Both the position numbers and the translations under genes were made by a program. A model generated the notes under the pieces. That model was not told the DNA's origin. It did no database searches and saw only the letters and a list, made by a program, of their open reading frames with translations. This document shows, piece by piece, positions 34,803-43,533 of a stretch of 64,000 bases of DNA. This DNA comes from DATCYX01 sp963714425 (lineage in GTDB: Bacteria; Chloroflexota; Anaerolineae; Anaerolineales; UBA4823): NCBI GenBank assembly GCA_963714425.1, contig CAVQOI010000014.1, positions 248,001 to 312,000 of the forward strand. Reading direction: 5' to 3'. Numbering within the stretch: the stretch's first letter is position 1; each line of letters opens with the position of its first letter.

Positions 34803-36665
34803 ATGCAGCCCATTCTTACTGTTGATTTATCCACCGGGCATATTGGCCAATTTCTCGTTCCGGAAGATTGGGAACGAGATTATATTGGTGGGGCTTCTCT
34901 GGCAGCTCGCTTGTTATATGAGTATATGACTGCAGATTTAGAGCCTCTCTCGCCAGAGGCTCCTCTCTTATTCCTTAATGGGCCGCTATCGGGTACGAGC
35001 GGTCCAGCCGTTGGGCGTTTTATCGTTGCTGCCCGCTCGCCTGCCACGCGAATTTGGGGGGAGTCGAACTGTGGCGGCTTCTGGGGGCCCGAATTGCGAA
35101 TGACGGGGTACGATGGATTGTGGTTGACAGGACGCGCACTTCAGCCAGAATATCTTTGGATCAACCAGGGACATGTCGAGATCCGCTCAGCTGAGAAATT
35201 TTGGGGAATGGAGACTTACCAAACCCAAACTGCGATTGCTGAAGAACTGAATGTAGGTCGGGTTCGAGTAGCTGTAATCGGACCCTCAGGTGAAGCGTTG
35301 CTTCCATTATCGGTAATTCTCACTGACCACGGGCGTGTTGCTGGGAGAACAGGTCTGGGAGCTGTCATGGGCTCCAAGAATTTGAAGGCAATCGCAGTCA
35401 AAGGGAACAAGAGCATACCAGTTGCCTCTCCTGAATCCTATTCCCAATTACGGACGGAAGCAAATCGGGGCTTAAGAGTAGAACCACAATCACAGGTCGT
35501 TCGCCAGCTCGGCTCAGCCTGTATTGCCGATTACCTGGACTATCTTGGCGTGATGCCTAAACGATATTATCAAAGTGACCTATTTGATGGAGCAACGCGT
35601 ATCTCGGGGTCGAGCGTGACGGAAAGCATCCTGACTGGCGTTAGTGCCTGCCACGCGTGCGTGATTGCGTGCGGGCGGGTCGTAAAAATCGAAGAGAATG
35701 GCGAGCCGCGAAAAGGTCCTGAATATGAAACACTGGTGGGTTTTGGCCCTAATCTTTGGCTCGATGATGCAGTATTTGCAACCCGGATGGGGGAACTGTG
35801 CGACCGTTATGGCATCGATACGATCAGTTTGAGCAATGCCATTGGTCTAGCATTCCGGCTATTTGAAATGGGTAAACTGAACTTGAAAGAGACCGGAGGT
35901 GTAAAACTAGAGTGGGGAAACTCTGATGCCGTCGAATATCTTGTACGTCAGACAAGAACACGTGAAGGCATTGGTCTTTTTCTCGGGCAAGGAGCCAGGG
36001 TATTAGGGAGACAGTTTGGCGCAGAGGAAGAAGCTGTGCAGGTGAATGGTCTGGAGGTGGCGTATCATGACCCGCGAGGTGGTTCTGGTATGGCGCTTTC
36101 ATACGCGACATCCCCCCGAGGAGCCTGCCATAACCAATCAGATTATTTCGTGGTGGAAATCGGTCAAGTAGAAACCAGCTTGGGAATGAGTGTTCAACCC
36201 CGCCAGGCTGGCGCAGAGAAGGCGCTGAACGTTGCCCTCCATCAAGATTGGAGGTCCCTGTTTAATTCCTTGGTGATCTGTTATTTCGCCAATCTCCCAC
36301 CTCAGACTCTGGTCCATCTGGTTAACTCAGCGTGCGGGCGACCTTACCGGTTAGAAGATCTTATGCGGGTTGGGGAACGAGCCTGGAATCTCAAACGTGC
36401 GATAAACATCCGCCTAGGACTCAGGCGCCAAAACGACCGCCTTCCCAAAGCTCTGCTGTCTCCTCTTGTAACTGGCGGCGGAACGGGCGGTTTTGTACCT
36501 CCGATCGATGAGATGTTGGATGCATACTACGATGCACGCGGTTGGGATCGTAATAGTGGTATTCCCCACCGGGAGAAGCTCGTCGAGCTGGGACTGACGG
36601 AGGTCGCAGATGACATTGACATCATTCTACGCGAACAGAGGGCAATGCCTGGGAGTTTGCAATGA
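34803..36665 (+). CDS. aor: Aldehyde:ferredoxin oxidoreductase family protein
   Basis: Tungsto-pterin enzyme that oxidises aldehydes to acids with ferredoxin, or the reverse (620 aa). The N-terminal pterin-binding domain is intact (LTVDLSTG, GPLSGTS, GRFIVAARSP, GAVMGSKNLKAI). The [4Fe-4S] ligands are C283, C286 and C290 (CHACVIAC) and C493 in SLVICYF, matching the CxxCxxxC plus distant Cys pattern. Substrate range is not predictable among AOR, FOR and related types. ATG is preceded by AAGGAT. Its stop overlaps the next start (ATGA at 36662-36665), coupling it to the NAD(P)HX repair enzyme. It indicates an anaerobic, ferredoxin-using host. Confidence 0.92.
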   Translation: MQPILTVDLSTGHIGQFLVPEDWERDYIGGASLAARLLYEYMTADLEPLSPEAPLLFLNGPLSGTSGPAVGRFIVAARSPATRIWGESNCGGFWGPELRMTGYDGLWLTGRALQPEYLWINQGHVEIRSAEKFWGMETYQTQTAIAEELNVGRVRVAVIGPSGEALLPLSVILTDHGRVAGRTGLGAVMGSKNLKAIAVKGNKSIPVASPESYSQLRTEANRGLRVEPQSQVVRQLGSACIADYLDYLGVMPKRYYQSDLFDGATRISGSSVTESILTGVSACHACVIACGRVVKIEENGEPRKGPEYETLVGFGPNLWLDDAVFATRMGELCDRYGIDTISLSNAIGLAFRLFEMGKLNLKETGGVKLEWGNSDAVEYLVRQTRTREGIGLFLGQGARVLGRQFGAEEEAVQVNGLEVAYHDPRGGSGMALSYATSPRGACHNQSDYFVVEIGQVETSLGMSVQPRQAGAEKALNVALHQDWRSLFNSLVICYFANLPPQTLVHLVNSACGRPYRLEDLMRVGERAWNLKRAINIRLGLRRQNDRLPKALLSPLVTGGGTGGFVPPIDEMLDAYYDARGWDRNSGIPHREKLVELGLTEVADDIDIILREQRAMPGSLQ

Positions 36666-38248
36666 TTAAGTACGTTAGTGTTGCAGAGATGATCGCCATT
36701 GAAACGGAGGCAGATCGGGACGGATTGACCTACGAGCTCATGATGGAGAATGCAGGTAAAGGGTTAGCTGAATTAGTACATGTTACGTATAGCCATAATA
36801 CGAACAAAAGTGTGCTTGGTCTGGTCGGATCTGGGAATAACGGAGGGGACACACTTGTAGCCCTGGAGTATCTCGCCCGGTGGGGCTGGCAAGCATCTGC
36901 TTATTTGGTTCGCCCGCGCCCAGTAGATGACCCGCTGGTGCAACGCTTACGATATTCGGGTGGGAAAATCCAGCCTGCGAATGACTCCATAGCATTGGAG
37001 ATAATGTCATCTCAAATACGGGCGGCTGCCGTTGTGATGGACGGTGTATTAGGCACGGGTATTCGTCTGCCTCTTAGTGAGGCGGTTGCCCAAGCGCTTG
37101 ATGCTGCACGCAAAGTGCTCCAAGAGCATCCAAATATTCACGTAATCGCGGTAGATTGCCCTTCGGGGGTAGATTGCGATACCGGAGAAGCAGCGAATGA
37201 ATGCATCCCTGCGGAGATGACTGTGAGTATGGCAGCTGCCAAGCGCGGCCTCTTAAAGTTTCCGGCGTATTCATTAGTGGGGGATTTACGCTTTGTAGGA
37301 ATTGGGCTGGGTGAAGATCGGCGTTATCCAAGGGCATGGGAGAAGATTATTCGATTTCTGGTTGATCCAGCCTGGGTCAGGAATGTCCTGCCGCGACGTC
37401 CCCTGGATGCGCATAAGGGTACATTTGGAACTGCATTGGTGGTTGCAGGTTCTACCAATTACACTGGAGCCGCCCTGCTTGCCGGTCAGGCAGCTTACCG
37501 AACCGGCGCTGGCTTGGTTACGCTTGCGCTCCCTCAGTCACTTCATACAGCGTTAGCGGGGCACTTTCCCGAGGCGACATGGCTGCCTTTGCCTGAAGAA
37601 GGTGGAAGCATTAGCGAACGTGCAGCTGGATTGGTACTTGAAAATTTGGTGCGGGCCACAGCCATGCTGGTTGGTCCTGGTTTTGGGTTGCACCAATCGA
37701 CGTCGCGCTTCATCGAAAAGTTGCTTGCAGGCAACGGGGGGAAGGCTCTTCCCCCCATCGTGTTCGATGCCGACGGATTAAAGCTGCTCGCTGGATTGTC
37801 CGGTTGGTTCCATAAGCTGCCCGGCAAAGCTGTCCTCACACCTCATCCAGGTGAGATGCAGATCCTTACAGGCATGAGTATTGACGAGATTCAAAAAAGC
37901 AGGATAGAAGTGGCTGAAAGATTTTCTCGTGAATGGGGGCATGTGCTGGTCTTGAAAGGTGCATTCACAGTCATCGCCGATCCGGATGGACGCACTGCGG
38001 TGATCCCAGTTGCCACTCCTGCTCTTGCTCGTGCTGGTACTGGTGACGTCTTGGCGGGTATCATTGTTGGTTTGCGCGCCCAAGGGATTCCGGCATTTGA
38101 ATCAGCAGCTGCAGGGGCATGGATACATGCGCAAGCCGGCCTGTCGGTCACAAAAAAGATAGGAAGCACTGCAAGTATTCTTGCCGGCGACTTACTTGGT
38201 GTTATCGGTGAAATTCTGCGGGCGGTTAGTAATGATTTTGGTATATAA
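36662..38248 (+). CDS. nnr: Bifunctional NAD(P)H-hydrate epimerase / ADP-dependent dehydratase
   Basis: Repairs hydrated, damaged NADH and NADPH. The 528-aa protein has an N-terminal YjeF-N epimerase domain (about 1-225: MMENAGKGLAE, GSGNNGGD, VDCPSGVDCDTGE) and a C-terminal ribokinase-like dehydratase domain (about 240-520: AHKGTFGTALVVAGS, LTPHPGEM, and the active-site GTGDVLAG). Both halves look complete. It is translationally coupled to the aldehyde oxidoreductase gene, perhaps only through cotranscription. A strong hairpin follows the stop. Confidence 0.95.
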   Translation: MIKYVSVAEMIAIETEADRDGLTYELMMENAGKGLAELVHVTYSHNTNKSVLGLVGSGNNGGDTLVALEYLARWGWQASAYLVRPRPVDDPLVQRLRYSGGKIQPANDSIALEIMSSQIRAAAVVMDGVLGTGIRLPLSEAVAQALDAARKVLQEHPNIHVIAVDCPSGVDCDTGEAANECIPAEMTVSMAAAKRGLLKFPAYSLVGDLRFVGIGLGEDRRYPRAWEKIIRFLVDPAWVRNVLPRRPLDAHKGTFGTALVVAGSTNYTGAALLAGQAAYRTGAGLVTLALPQSLHTALAGHFPEATWLPLPEEGGSISERAAGLVLENLVRATAMLVGPGFGLHQSTSRFIEKLLAGNGGKALPPIVFDADGLKLLAGLSGWFHKLPGKAVLTPHPGEMQILTGMSIDEIQKSRIEVAERFSREWGHVLVLKGAFTVIADPDGRTAVIPVATPALARAGTGDVLAGIIVGLRAQGIPAFESAAAGAWIHAQAGLSVTKKIGSTASILAGDLLGVIGEILRAVSNDFGI

Positions 38249-38256
38249 ACACAAAA

Positions 38257-38292
38257 GGGTTTCCCCCAGCCACAGGCTGGCTCCGGAAACCC
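38257..38292. terminator. Hairpin between convergent genes
   Basis: Outer stem GGGTTTCC (38257-38264) with GGAAACCC (38285-38292), inner stem CCAGCC with GGCTGG (38266-38271, 38275-38280). It follows nnr on the plus strand and the YtxH gene on the minus strand. A run of four Ts follows on the minus strand only, so it should work best there; it may act in both directions. Confidence 0.75.
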
Positions 38293-38313
38293 CGATTTAT
38301 TGTCGATTAAATC

Positions 38314-38754
38314 TTAAGTTGCTGATTCTGCTGGCTTCTCGTCGCCTTTGGTCTCGCTCTTCTCCTGGCCCTTGCGAGATGTAGCTTTTTTCCCAGCATC
38401 GATTGCGCCTCCGATGCGGGTTTTTTGCTCTTCAAGAACAACCTGGCCGCGCTTCTGTAACTCAGTAGCACGTTCTTTCGTCATTTTCGAGAGCTCGTCA
38501 GCTCGGCTGCGTGCTTCGGTGTAAGCGGATTCAGCTCGAGCACGTGCGTCGTCGAGTGCCTTTTCAGTGCGTAAACGCGCTTCTTCAGCAGTTTCGACTG
38601 CTTTATCTTTTAGCTCGATGCTTTTCTCGCGGATCAGTGTTCGAGTTTCTTCGCCGGATTGGGGAGCTATGAGTAGTGCTACTGAAGCACCCACAAGCCC
38701 GCCCATGATGAATCCGACGAGAAATGATCCAAAATCGCTATCATTATCAGACAT
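38314..38754 (-). CDS. YtxH-domain protein
   Basis: A 146-aa protein with an N-terminal hydrophobic glycine-rich segment (about 9-30: FLVGFIMGGLVGASVALLIAP, described in part) typical of YtxH, followed by a long charged Ala/Glu/Lys/Arg helix likely to form a coiled coil, and a polar tail. YtxH proteins are small membrane-associated proteins linked to stress in Bacillus; their activity is unknown. I start at ATG 38754, with AAGGAG 8 nt upstream; a GTG nine bases earlier is less likely. It follows a DUF948-like gene, an arrangement also seen elsewhere in bacteria, and ends the sigma-factor operon. Confidence 0.85.
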   Translation of the reverse strand: MSDNDSDFGSFLVGFIMGGLVGASVALLIAPQSGEETRTLIREKSIELKDKAVETAEEARLRTEKALDDARARAESAYTEARSRADELSKMTKERATELQKRGQVVLEEQKTRIGGAIDAGKKATSRKGQEKSETKGDEKPAESAT

Positions 38755-38777
38755 GGTTCTCACTCCTTAAATTAATA

Positions 38778-39239
38778 TTATTTCTTTTTTCCGCGAGCCA
38801 GACCAACCAGTTTGAGAGCTTGCCTAACTCCAGCAGAATATTCGTTCATCTTCATAACCGGTTCGACAAGATTGTTGCTTAGAAAGGCAGTGGTTCCACG
38901 CAGGGTGCTAACCGTCTCATTTGTAGATTCTAGGATCGGTTTAATTTCGTTCTGCAGCAGGTTGATCAAACGTGATACCTGTACAATCAAGATGACCAGA
39001 ACTAAGCCAAGCACCAATGATTCTAGTGCCATAAAAATTATGAATATATCGCGTATACGGTCGGTAGGTGAACCTGGTAAGAGCAGGTAGTAGATCGACG
39101 CGATGACCAATGCAACCAAGAGGACGATCGCGATAGTGCCAACCACAATAATCTGTCGCTGGCGGCTCTCTTCTGGAGAGCCTTGTGTAGGTTGTTGGGC
39201 AATCGTTGTGGTTTCTTTTGGCTCGTTCCCGCTCTCCAT
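38778..39239 (-). CDS. DUF948-like small membrane protein
   Basis: About 153 aa with two hydrophobic helices (about 30-53 and 64-88) and a C-terminal amphipathic region beginning NEIKPILESTNETVSTLRG that resembles DUF948 proteins. Paired with YtxH immediately downstream (23 bp). Function unknown; a membrane scaffold or stress role is only a guess. An in-frame GTG at 39257 would add six residues; no ribosome site clearly decides. Confidence 0.65.
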   Translation of the reverse strand: MESGNEPKETTTIAQQPTQGSPEESRQRQIIVVGTIAIVLLVALVIASIYYLLLPGSPTDRIRDIFIIFMALESLVLGLVLVILIVQVSRLINLLQNEIKPILESTNETVSTLRGTTAFLSNNLVEPVMKMNEYSAGVRQALKLVGLARGKKK

Positions 39240-39269
39240 AACAGTTAATTCTACCACACTGTAAGCAGC

Positions 39270-40883
39270 CTAATGGGGGGCAAGCTGGTAGACAATGGCA
39301 TTATCATCTCGAAAAACTTCCTGAAGTCCCACGTCCTTTTCAGCTTGCCGGATGAAATCCCTATGAGACAAGTCTGTGATGACATAGCGAGCGCCGAAAC
39401 GATCGAAGATCACACCTGACGGATATTCAATTTCGCCCTGTGTGATTTGAACCCAGAAGGTATAGAGCTCATTGTTAAAAATCTGCATATACGTAGGATC
39501 CAGCCCAATGAGGTAGGTATTGTGGGTGTTGTAAAAGAACAAACGAGGGAAATCGTCCCAATCAGTTTGGAATACCCTGGAGCCTTCTGGTGTGTTCTGG
39601 ATAAGCCAACGGGAGGCGCCAGCAAAAAGCGATGAGGACCGGGTATCACCAACGCTACCTCGAACGGCTCGCAGCGTGAAGGCTGCCCCAAGCAATATAA
39701 CGGATAGCATTAATAACACCATGAGAGGTTTTCGCCAGGAAGGATTTGTAAGCATGCTTGAACTTGTCGGTCCTTCCTGATTGTTTTCCAAAGACTGTTG
39801 GTCATTTATCTTGTGGTTGAGGAGCGGACTTAGGGAGAAAGCGGCAAATATTAGAGCAAAAGGAGGAAAGTATTCGATAAAACGCCTTGATTGAAAGAGC
39901 ATCAATGCAAACATGGCCGCGAGAAGGAAAGCTACCAAGGTGCGGAGATCCATTCGCCGCCCTCGTAAGCCCAATCCAACCACGCCAACCAGGATAGAAA
40001 TAAGCGAGAGCGGTGAGTTTTCTAGCAATTGGCTTGTCCGGTAGGGGTACCACTCACTACCGACATCCACAGCGGTAGGTTCGGTCAATTTCGGCAGCAG
40101 GTGCCGGAATATGAAGATCAGATCAGTAGGAAAGTATGGGTTAATTAGCAATCCCAAAGAAATTCCAAGCGCGGAATACACAAGCGGGCGTAGCTCTAGC
40201 CTTGACTCAAGCACCCACACAGAGAGAGTATATATCGCTGCAAAGAGCAGCAAGATGGGGAAAGCATTATAAAGCCACACATAGATAAACCCTAATGGGA
40301 GCAAGCGCGCATATTTCTTTTCCAGCATCCAATTTAACCCAATCGCCATGACGGCAAGGGATAAGGATTGTGCGCGCACGAGGCTCATGCGGTAGATGAA
40401 TGCTTCCGAGATTGCCAGGAGTCCTAACGCCCAAATAGCACTGTAGGGAGTGTTCTGGCTGCGTAGAAGCCACCAGATAGCCAGGAAAGCCAGGGTTGCG
40501 AAGATAATGGCAGATAATTTCGCTCCAAGGACGAGGTCTAGGAGGCTGAATGGGATCAGAGCTACATGGTAGAGGAAATGATGATCATAAAATTCCCGTG
40601 CGTTCAAAATCGTGAGCGGGAGCCAGGGAAAATTTGGTTTCAGTCCTTCGGTCAGCATTAGGCTGGCGAAGCGAATGTGGTAATGACCATCTACCCCAGT
40701 AATGTGTTCTGTTGAGAATTGTACAATGGTCAAATATGCAATATATACTATCCCAAGGGCTATTCCTACCCCCCATGTACGGACAATTGGGTTGGCAAAA
40801 AACGATTGCCAACCCCGGAAATAATAATTACTTTGAATATGTGAGTTTACGAGGGACTGCTTGTTAATCGGATATCCAGACAC
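39270..40883 (-). CDS. Polytopic membrane protein, GT-C glycosyltransferase-like
   Basis: A 537-aa protein with about ten to twelve predicted helices and a soluble C-terminal part (about 420-537). An acidic VDGHYH motif follows the first helix (residues about 64-69), where GT-C lipid-dependent glycosyltransferases place catalytic acids, and WLIQNTPEGSRVFQ near 420 resembles the soluble domain of such enzymes. Substrate is unknown. GTG start with no close ribosome site, so the N-terminus is uncertain. It sits between the DUF5667 protein and the DUF948-like gene in the ECF sigma operon, suggesting an envelope function. Confidence 0.7.
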   Translation of the reverse strand: MSGYPINKQSLVNSHIQSNYYFRGWQSFFANPIVRTWGVGIALGIVYIAYLTIVQFSTEHITGVDGHYHIRFASLMLTEGLKPNFPWLPLTILNAREFYDHHFLYHVALIPFSLLDLVLGAKLSAIIFATLAFLAIWWLLRSQNTPYSAIWALGLLAISEAFIYRMSLVRAQSLSLAVMAIGLNWMLEKKYARLLPLGFIYVWLYNAFPILLLFAAIYTLSVWVLESRLELRPLVYSALGISLGLLINPYFPTDLIFIFRHLLPKLTEPTAVDVGSEWYPYRTSQLLENSPLSLISILVGVVGLGLRGRRMDLRTLVAFLLAAMFALMLFQSRRFIEYFPPFALIFAAFSLSPLLNHKINDQQSLENNQEGPTSSSMLTNPSWRKPLMVLLMLSVILLGAAFTLRAVRGSVGDTRSSSLFAGASRWLIQNTPEGSRVFQTDWDDFPRLFFYNTHNTYLIGLDPTYMQIFNNELYTFWVQITQGEIEYPSGVIFDRFGARYVITDLSHRDFIRQAEKDVGLQEVFRDDNAIVYQLAPH

Positions 40884-40911
40884 GGGTCAATTATTGTTGA
40901 TTCCCCATTAT

Positions 40912-42054
40912 TTAATCTTCGTCATCTTCATTTTCATTTTCATCCTCATTGTCATTCCTGTTCCTATTAGAGTTAGAGTCTCCATCATCGTCCTCTTCGT
41001 CCTCTTCCTCGTTATCGTTATTATTGTGATTGCTCTGATCATTCGATTGATCTTCAGACTCGTTATCATTCTCGTTCACATTATCAACCCCTAAATTACT
41101 TCCGGGACGCATGTTGGCGCTACTATTTAAAGTGTCAATGGATGAATCCTCATTGAGGACCTTGATTTCACGAGCGATTAGGGAGCCGTCCTCACTAACA
41201 AAAACATCTACTTCTACCGCAGCACCCAAGGAAATTTGTCCCTCGATCTCTGTATACGGAGACGACTTGATCAACCGTCCTGCGATGACCCATCCATCAG
41301 GAGTTATCTGCTCGATCAGGCCAAGAATCTCCATCTCGCCAGTGCCTTCAGTCTCTGACTTCAGGATTGCTTTTTCAACAGCTGGTTTCACAGTATCTGG
41401 TACCGCAGATAGAATTCCTTTGAGAATAATTGCGTATCGGGATAATGCATTGGAAATTTGTGTAGCTAATTCCTGAGCTTTTGCAGGATCGCCGGCTGAT
41501 ACCGTATTAAGCGTATCGATTGCTTGCTGGACATTCGTTTCAAATTCAAAGGTCGCCCGATCTATGTCATCAAACCGTCCCTCAGCAACCAGTTGGGAAA
41601 TCTCATCTAACCTACGCTCTGCGAAAGAAAGGTAAAGTTGGGCCTGGAGGGCAGCATCGCGTGCCAGGCTAACTCGGGTTAGTTCCAACCCTGTTTTCAC
41701 TGGATAAAGCGCATCTCCAGGCAAGGAGGACTTTGAAGCGTAGGCCGTTACACCAGCACTGCCGAAAAGGATAGTTATGACTGCAATGATAGCGAGCAGC
41801 GAAGTGAACGCTAACTTTCGCTGCAAATATGAAAAGTTGAGCCACCCAAAAGATTTTGAGTTTGGTGATGCATGGTGAACTGGATGTTGAGATGGGCGAG
41901 TATCCTGATCAAAAATCGTGTTGACTTCAGCGAAGTATCTCGATTTGGTGCGATCGGCGGCTTGCAAATCCCTGGGAGGGACATCACGCAACAGGTCGAG
42001 TAATTCTTGAATTTTCGGATCAACAGAATATTCAGCTTCTGAAGGTGATTTCAT
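40912..42054 (-). CDS. DUF5667-type membrane protein, probable anti-sigma partner
   Basis: A 380-aa protein. A cytoplasmic N-terminal part (1-80) precedes one helix (about 83-108), then the motif SLPGDALYPVKTGLE typical of DUF5667, a helical extracellular region, a small beta domain (about 235-300, like DUF5666) and an extremely acidic Asn/Asp/Glu tail (about 320-380). It is encoded directly after an ECF sigma factor with a 4-bp overlap (42051-42054), the usual place of an anti-sigma factor. The anti-sigma role is inferred from position; I do not recognise a zinc anti-sigma motif. Confidence 0.75.
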   Translation of the reverse strand: MKSPSEAEYSVDPKIQELLDLLRDVPPRDLQAADRTKSRYFAEVNTIFDQDTRPSQHPVHHASPNSKSFGWLNFSYLQRKLAFTSLLAIIAVITILFGSAGVTAYASKSSLPGDALYPVKTGLELTRVSLARDAALQAQLYLSFAERRLDEISQLVAEGRFDDIDRATFEFETNVQQAIDTLNTVSAGDPAKAQELATQISNALSRYAIILKGILSAVPDTVKPAVEKAILKSETEGTGEMEILGLIEQITPDGWVIAGRLIKSSPYTEIEGQISLGAAVEVDVFVSEDGSLIAREIKVLNEDSSIDTLNSSANMRPGSNLGVDNVNENDNESEDQSNDQSNHNNNDNEEEDEEDDDGDSNSNRNRNDNEDENENEDDED

Positions 42055-42596
42055 TGCATTTCTTCCTCTTCGAGCAACAATCGTCTCAGAGCAGAAAGCG
42101 CCCTATATTGCAGCGCTCGGGTTGCTTCAATAGATTTTCCTAGATAAATTGCCACATCCTCATGCGGCCAATCCTCAATCAAGCGCAGCAGCACAACTTG
42201 CCGCTGGTCAGCAGATAATTTCAAGAGTGCTTTGCGGACATGCTCTTGCTCGATTTGACGGTTAACCAGGTTGACCGGGTTCGATGATTCATCTGGATGC
42301 TTGTCGACGTCTAACTGGTCTGGTTCTGGTGGCTGGCGCCGGTAGATATCTGTGATGTAGTTATGTGTAACCCGATATAGATAGGCTTTGACATTTTCCC
42401 GGGGACCGCCTCCATTTCGGATCGCTTGCAGGAATCGACTGAACGTCTCAGAGACAGCTTCTTCGGCGATATTCTTATCTCCGAGCAGGCGATACGCGTA
42501 GCGATACAGTCCAGCGCTATGCTGCTCGTAAATGCCTACAAGATCGTGTTTGGTGATCTGTAGGACCTCAGCTTGGATGTGAGATTCCATGATCAT
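42051..42596 (-). CDS. ECF (sigma-70 family) RNA polymerase sigma factor
   Basis: A 181-aa group 4 sigma factor. Region 2 is at about 20-90 (LYRYAYRLLGDKNIAEEAVSETF split across -10 recognition and core binding, then YLYRVTHNYITDIYRR) and region 4 at about 120-175 (LSADQRQVVLLRLIEDWPHEDVAIYLGKS described in part; the helix-turn-helix ends ALRRLL). Its stop overlaps the start of the DUF5667 gene by 4 bp. It probably directs this operon and other envelope genes; I could not identify its own promoter motif. ATG at 42596 or 42590. Confidence 0.92.
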   Translation of the reverse strand: MIMESHIQAEVLQITKHDLVGIYEQHSAGLYRYAYRLLGDKNIAEEAVSETFSRFLQAIRNGGGPRENVKAYLYRVTHNYITDIYRRQPPEPDQLDVDKHPDESSNPVNLVNRQIEQEHVRKALLKLSADQRQVVLLRLIEDWPHEDVAIYLGKSIEATRALQYRALSALRRLLLEEEEMQ

Positions 42597-42963
42597 TTCT
42601 TCTCATCGAGTAAGACGCAAAATTAGAAATTTCGTGATGGGTCGATGGGATTGCAATATCCTCAGCAACAATTTTTCCCACCGCTCAAGGGTATCATATA
42701 ACATCGACCTTAGATATCCATTTCTTAATAATTTTTAATCCGTGGTTTTACAACAAGTGCATTTTATGGCTAGCATTGGATCGCCTCGATTTTGAGATGG
42801 AGAAGGGTTCGAATCACGAGGTCCGGTCACCGATGCAGTTCCAGGTCCAGGATTATAATTTGCTGGAAATTATATGGGCTCTTGGGAGCACGCAGGTGGA
42901 TACAGCTTAGACCGATGAAGAAAAGTGAGCAAAAAATAAGATTGCTTGAAAGGTCGCAGAAAA
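42597..42963. other. Divergent intergenic region with a possible 37-codon ORF
   Basis: The region separates the ECF sigma gene (minus) from the unknown protein gene (plus). A plus-strand frame at 42797-42910 (37 codons, begins MEKGSNHEVR) reads like protein but has no ribosome site and no match that I recognise. I see no convincing promoter for either side. The GGTTCGAATC stretch near 42816 is not part of a foldable tRNA. Confidence 0.4.
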
Positions 42964-43530
42964 ATGGAAAGAGCTGAGCGTGAGATTAAGTATTTACGGG
43001 CTGGATTAGCCATATTTGAGAAATATCTATTATCAGATGAACTCTATTGGTCGGTGCAAGCATCAGGAAAACCGGGAGAGCTGCCTTATCCTAGTCTTAC
43101 GTTGAGCGCGATGCTATTGGCTCAGACACGCCTTGAGGCATACAAATTGGAAGGGGAGGAAAAATACGAACGCCAAAAAATAGACCGTGAGTTGGACCGC
43201 TTGGGCACTCGCTGGCGGGTCGCTTGGGAGAGGAAGGCGACAGAAGAATTTCGTGCGCGATTGAAGCTGTGGGGATCATTTATGAACGAGTATCGCCTTC
43301 GCCCGGAAGATCATTCGGATCGTTATGCTTACGAAGTGAGTCGCAGGGTAATGCTGGAGCTCCTCACACCGGATGCTCAGGCTGTTCCAAAAGTTGAAGT
43401 TGAATTACTTGGACATCTGGATGCATTTTTGAGGGGGGTCCTCATCACAGGAAAATTTATTTGGGAAGTAGAAATAATGGATGCATTCCCCGAAAAAGTC
43501 TACTGGTACTTGTATGGGAGGCTTAGATAG
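42964..43530 (+). CDS. Uncharacterised soluble protein
   Basis: About 188 aa, rich in charged and aromatic residues, predicted mostly helical, with no signal peptide or membrane segment. I recognise no family. Motif-like parts are WSVQASGKPGELPYPSLTL (about 24-42) and the acidic/aromatic end. Start chosen at ATG 42964 (MERAEREIK), with AAAGG about 10 nt upstream; a TTG at 42946 is possible. The MFS gene begins 3 bp after its stop, so the two are probably cotranslated and may work together. Confidence 0.65.
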   Translation: MERAEREIKYLRAGLAIFEKYLLSDELYWSVQASGKPGELPYPSLTLSAMLLAQTRLEAYKLEGEEKYERQKIDRELDRLGTRWRVAWERKATEEFRARLKLWGSFMNEYRLRPEDHSDRYAYEVSRRVMLELLTPDAQAVPKVEVELLGHLDAFLRGVLITGKFIWEVEIMDAFPEKVYWYLYGRLR

Positions 43531-43533
43531 CGA

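Noticed and set aside
40861..41094. Very hydrophobic plus-strand ORF resembling a membrane peptide
   Set aside because: It is the antisense reading of the Asp/Glu/Asn-rich tail of the DUF5667 protein; such codons give Ile/Phe/Leu/Val on the other strand.
42805..42835. GGTTCGAATC resembling a tRNA T-loop
   Set aside because: Flanking bases do not form a T-stem, and no acceptor or anticodon arm can be folded.
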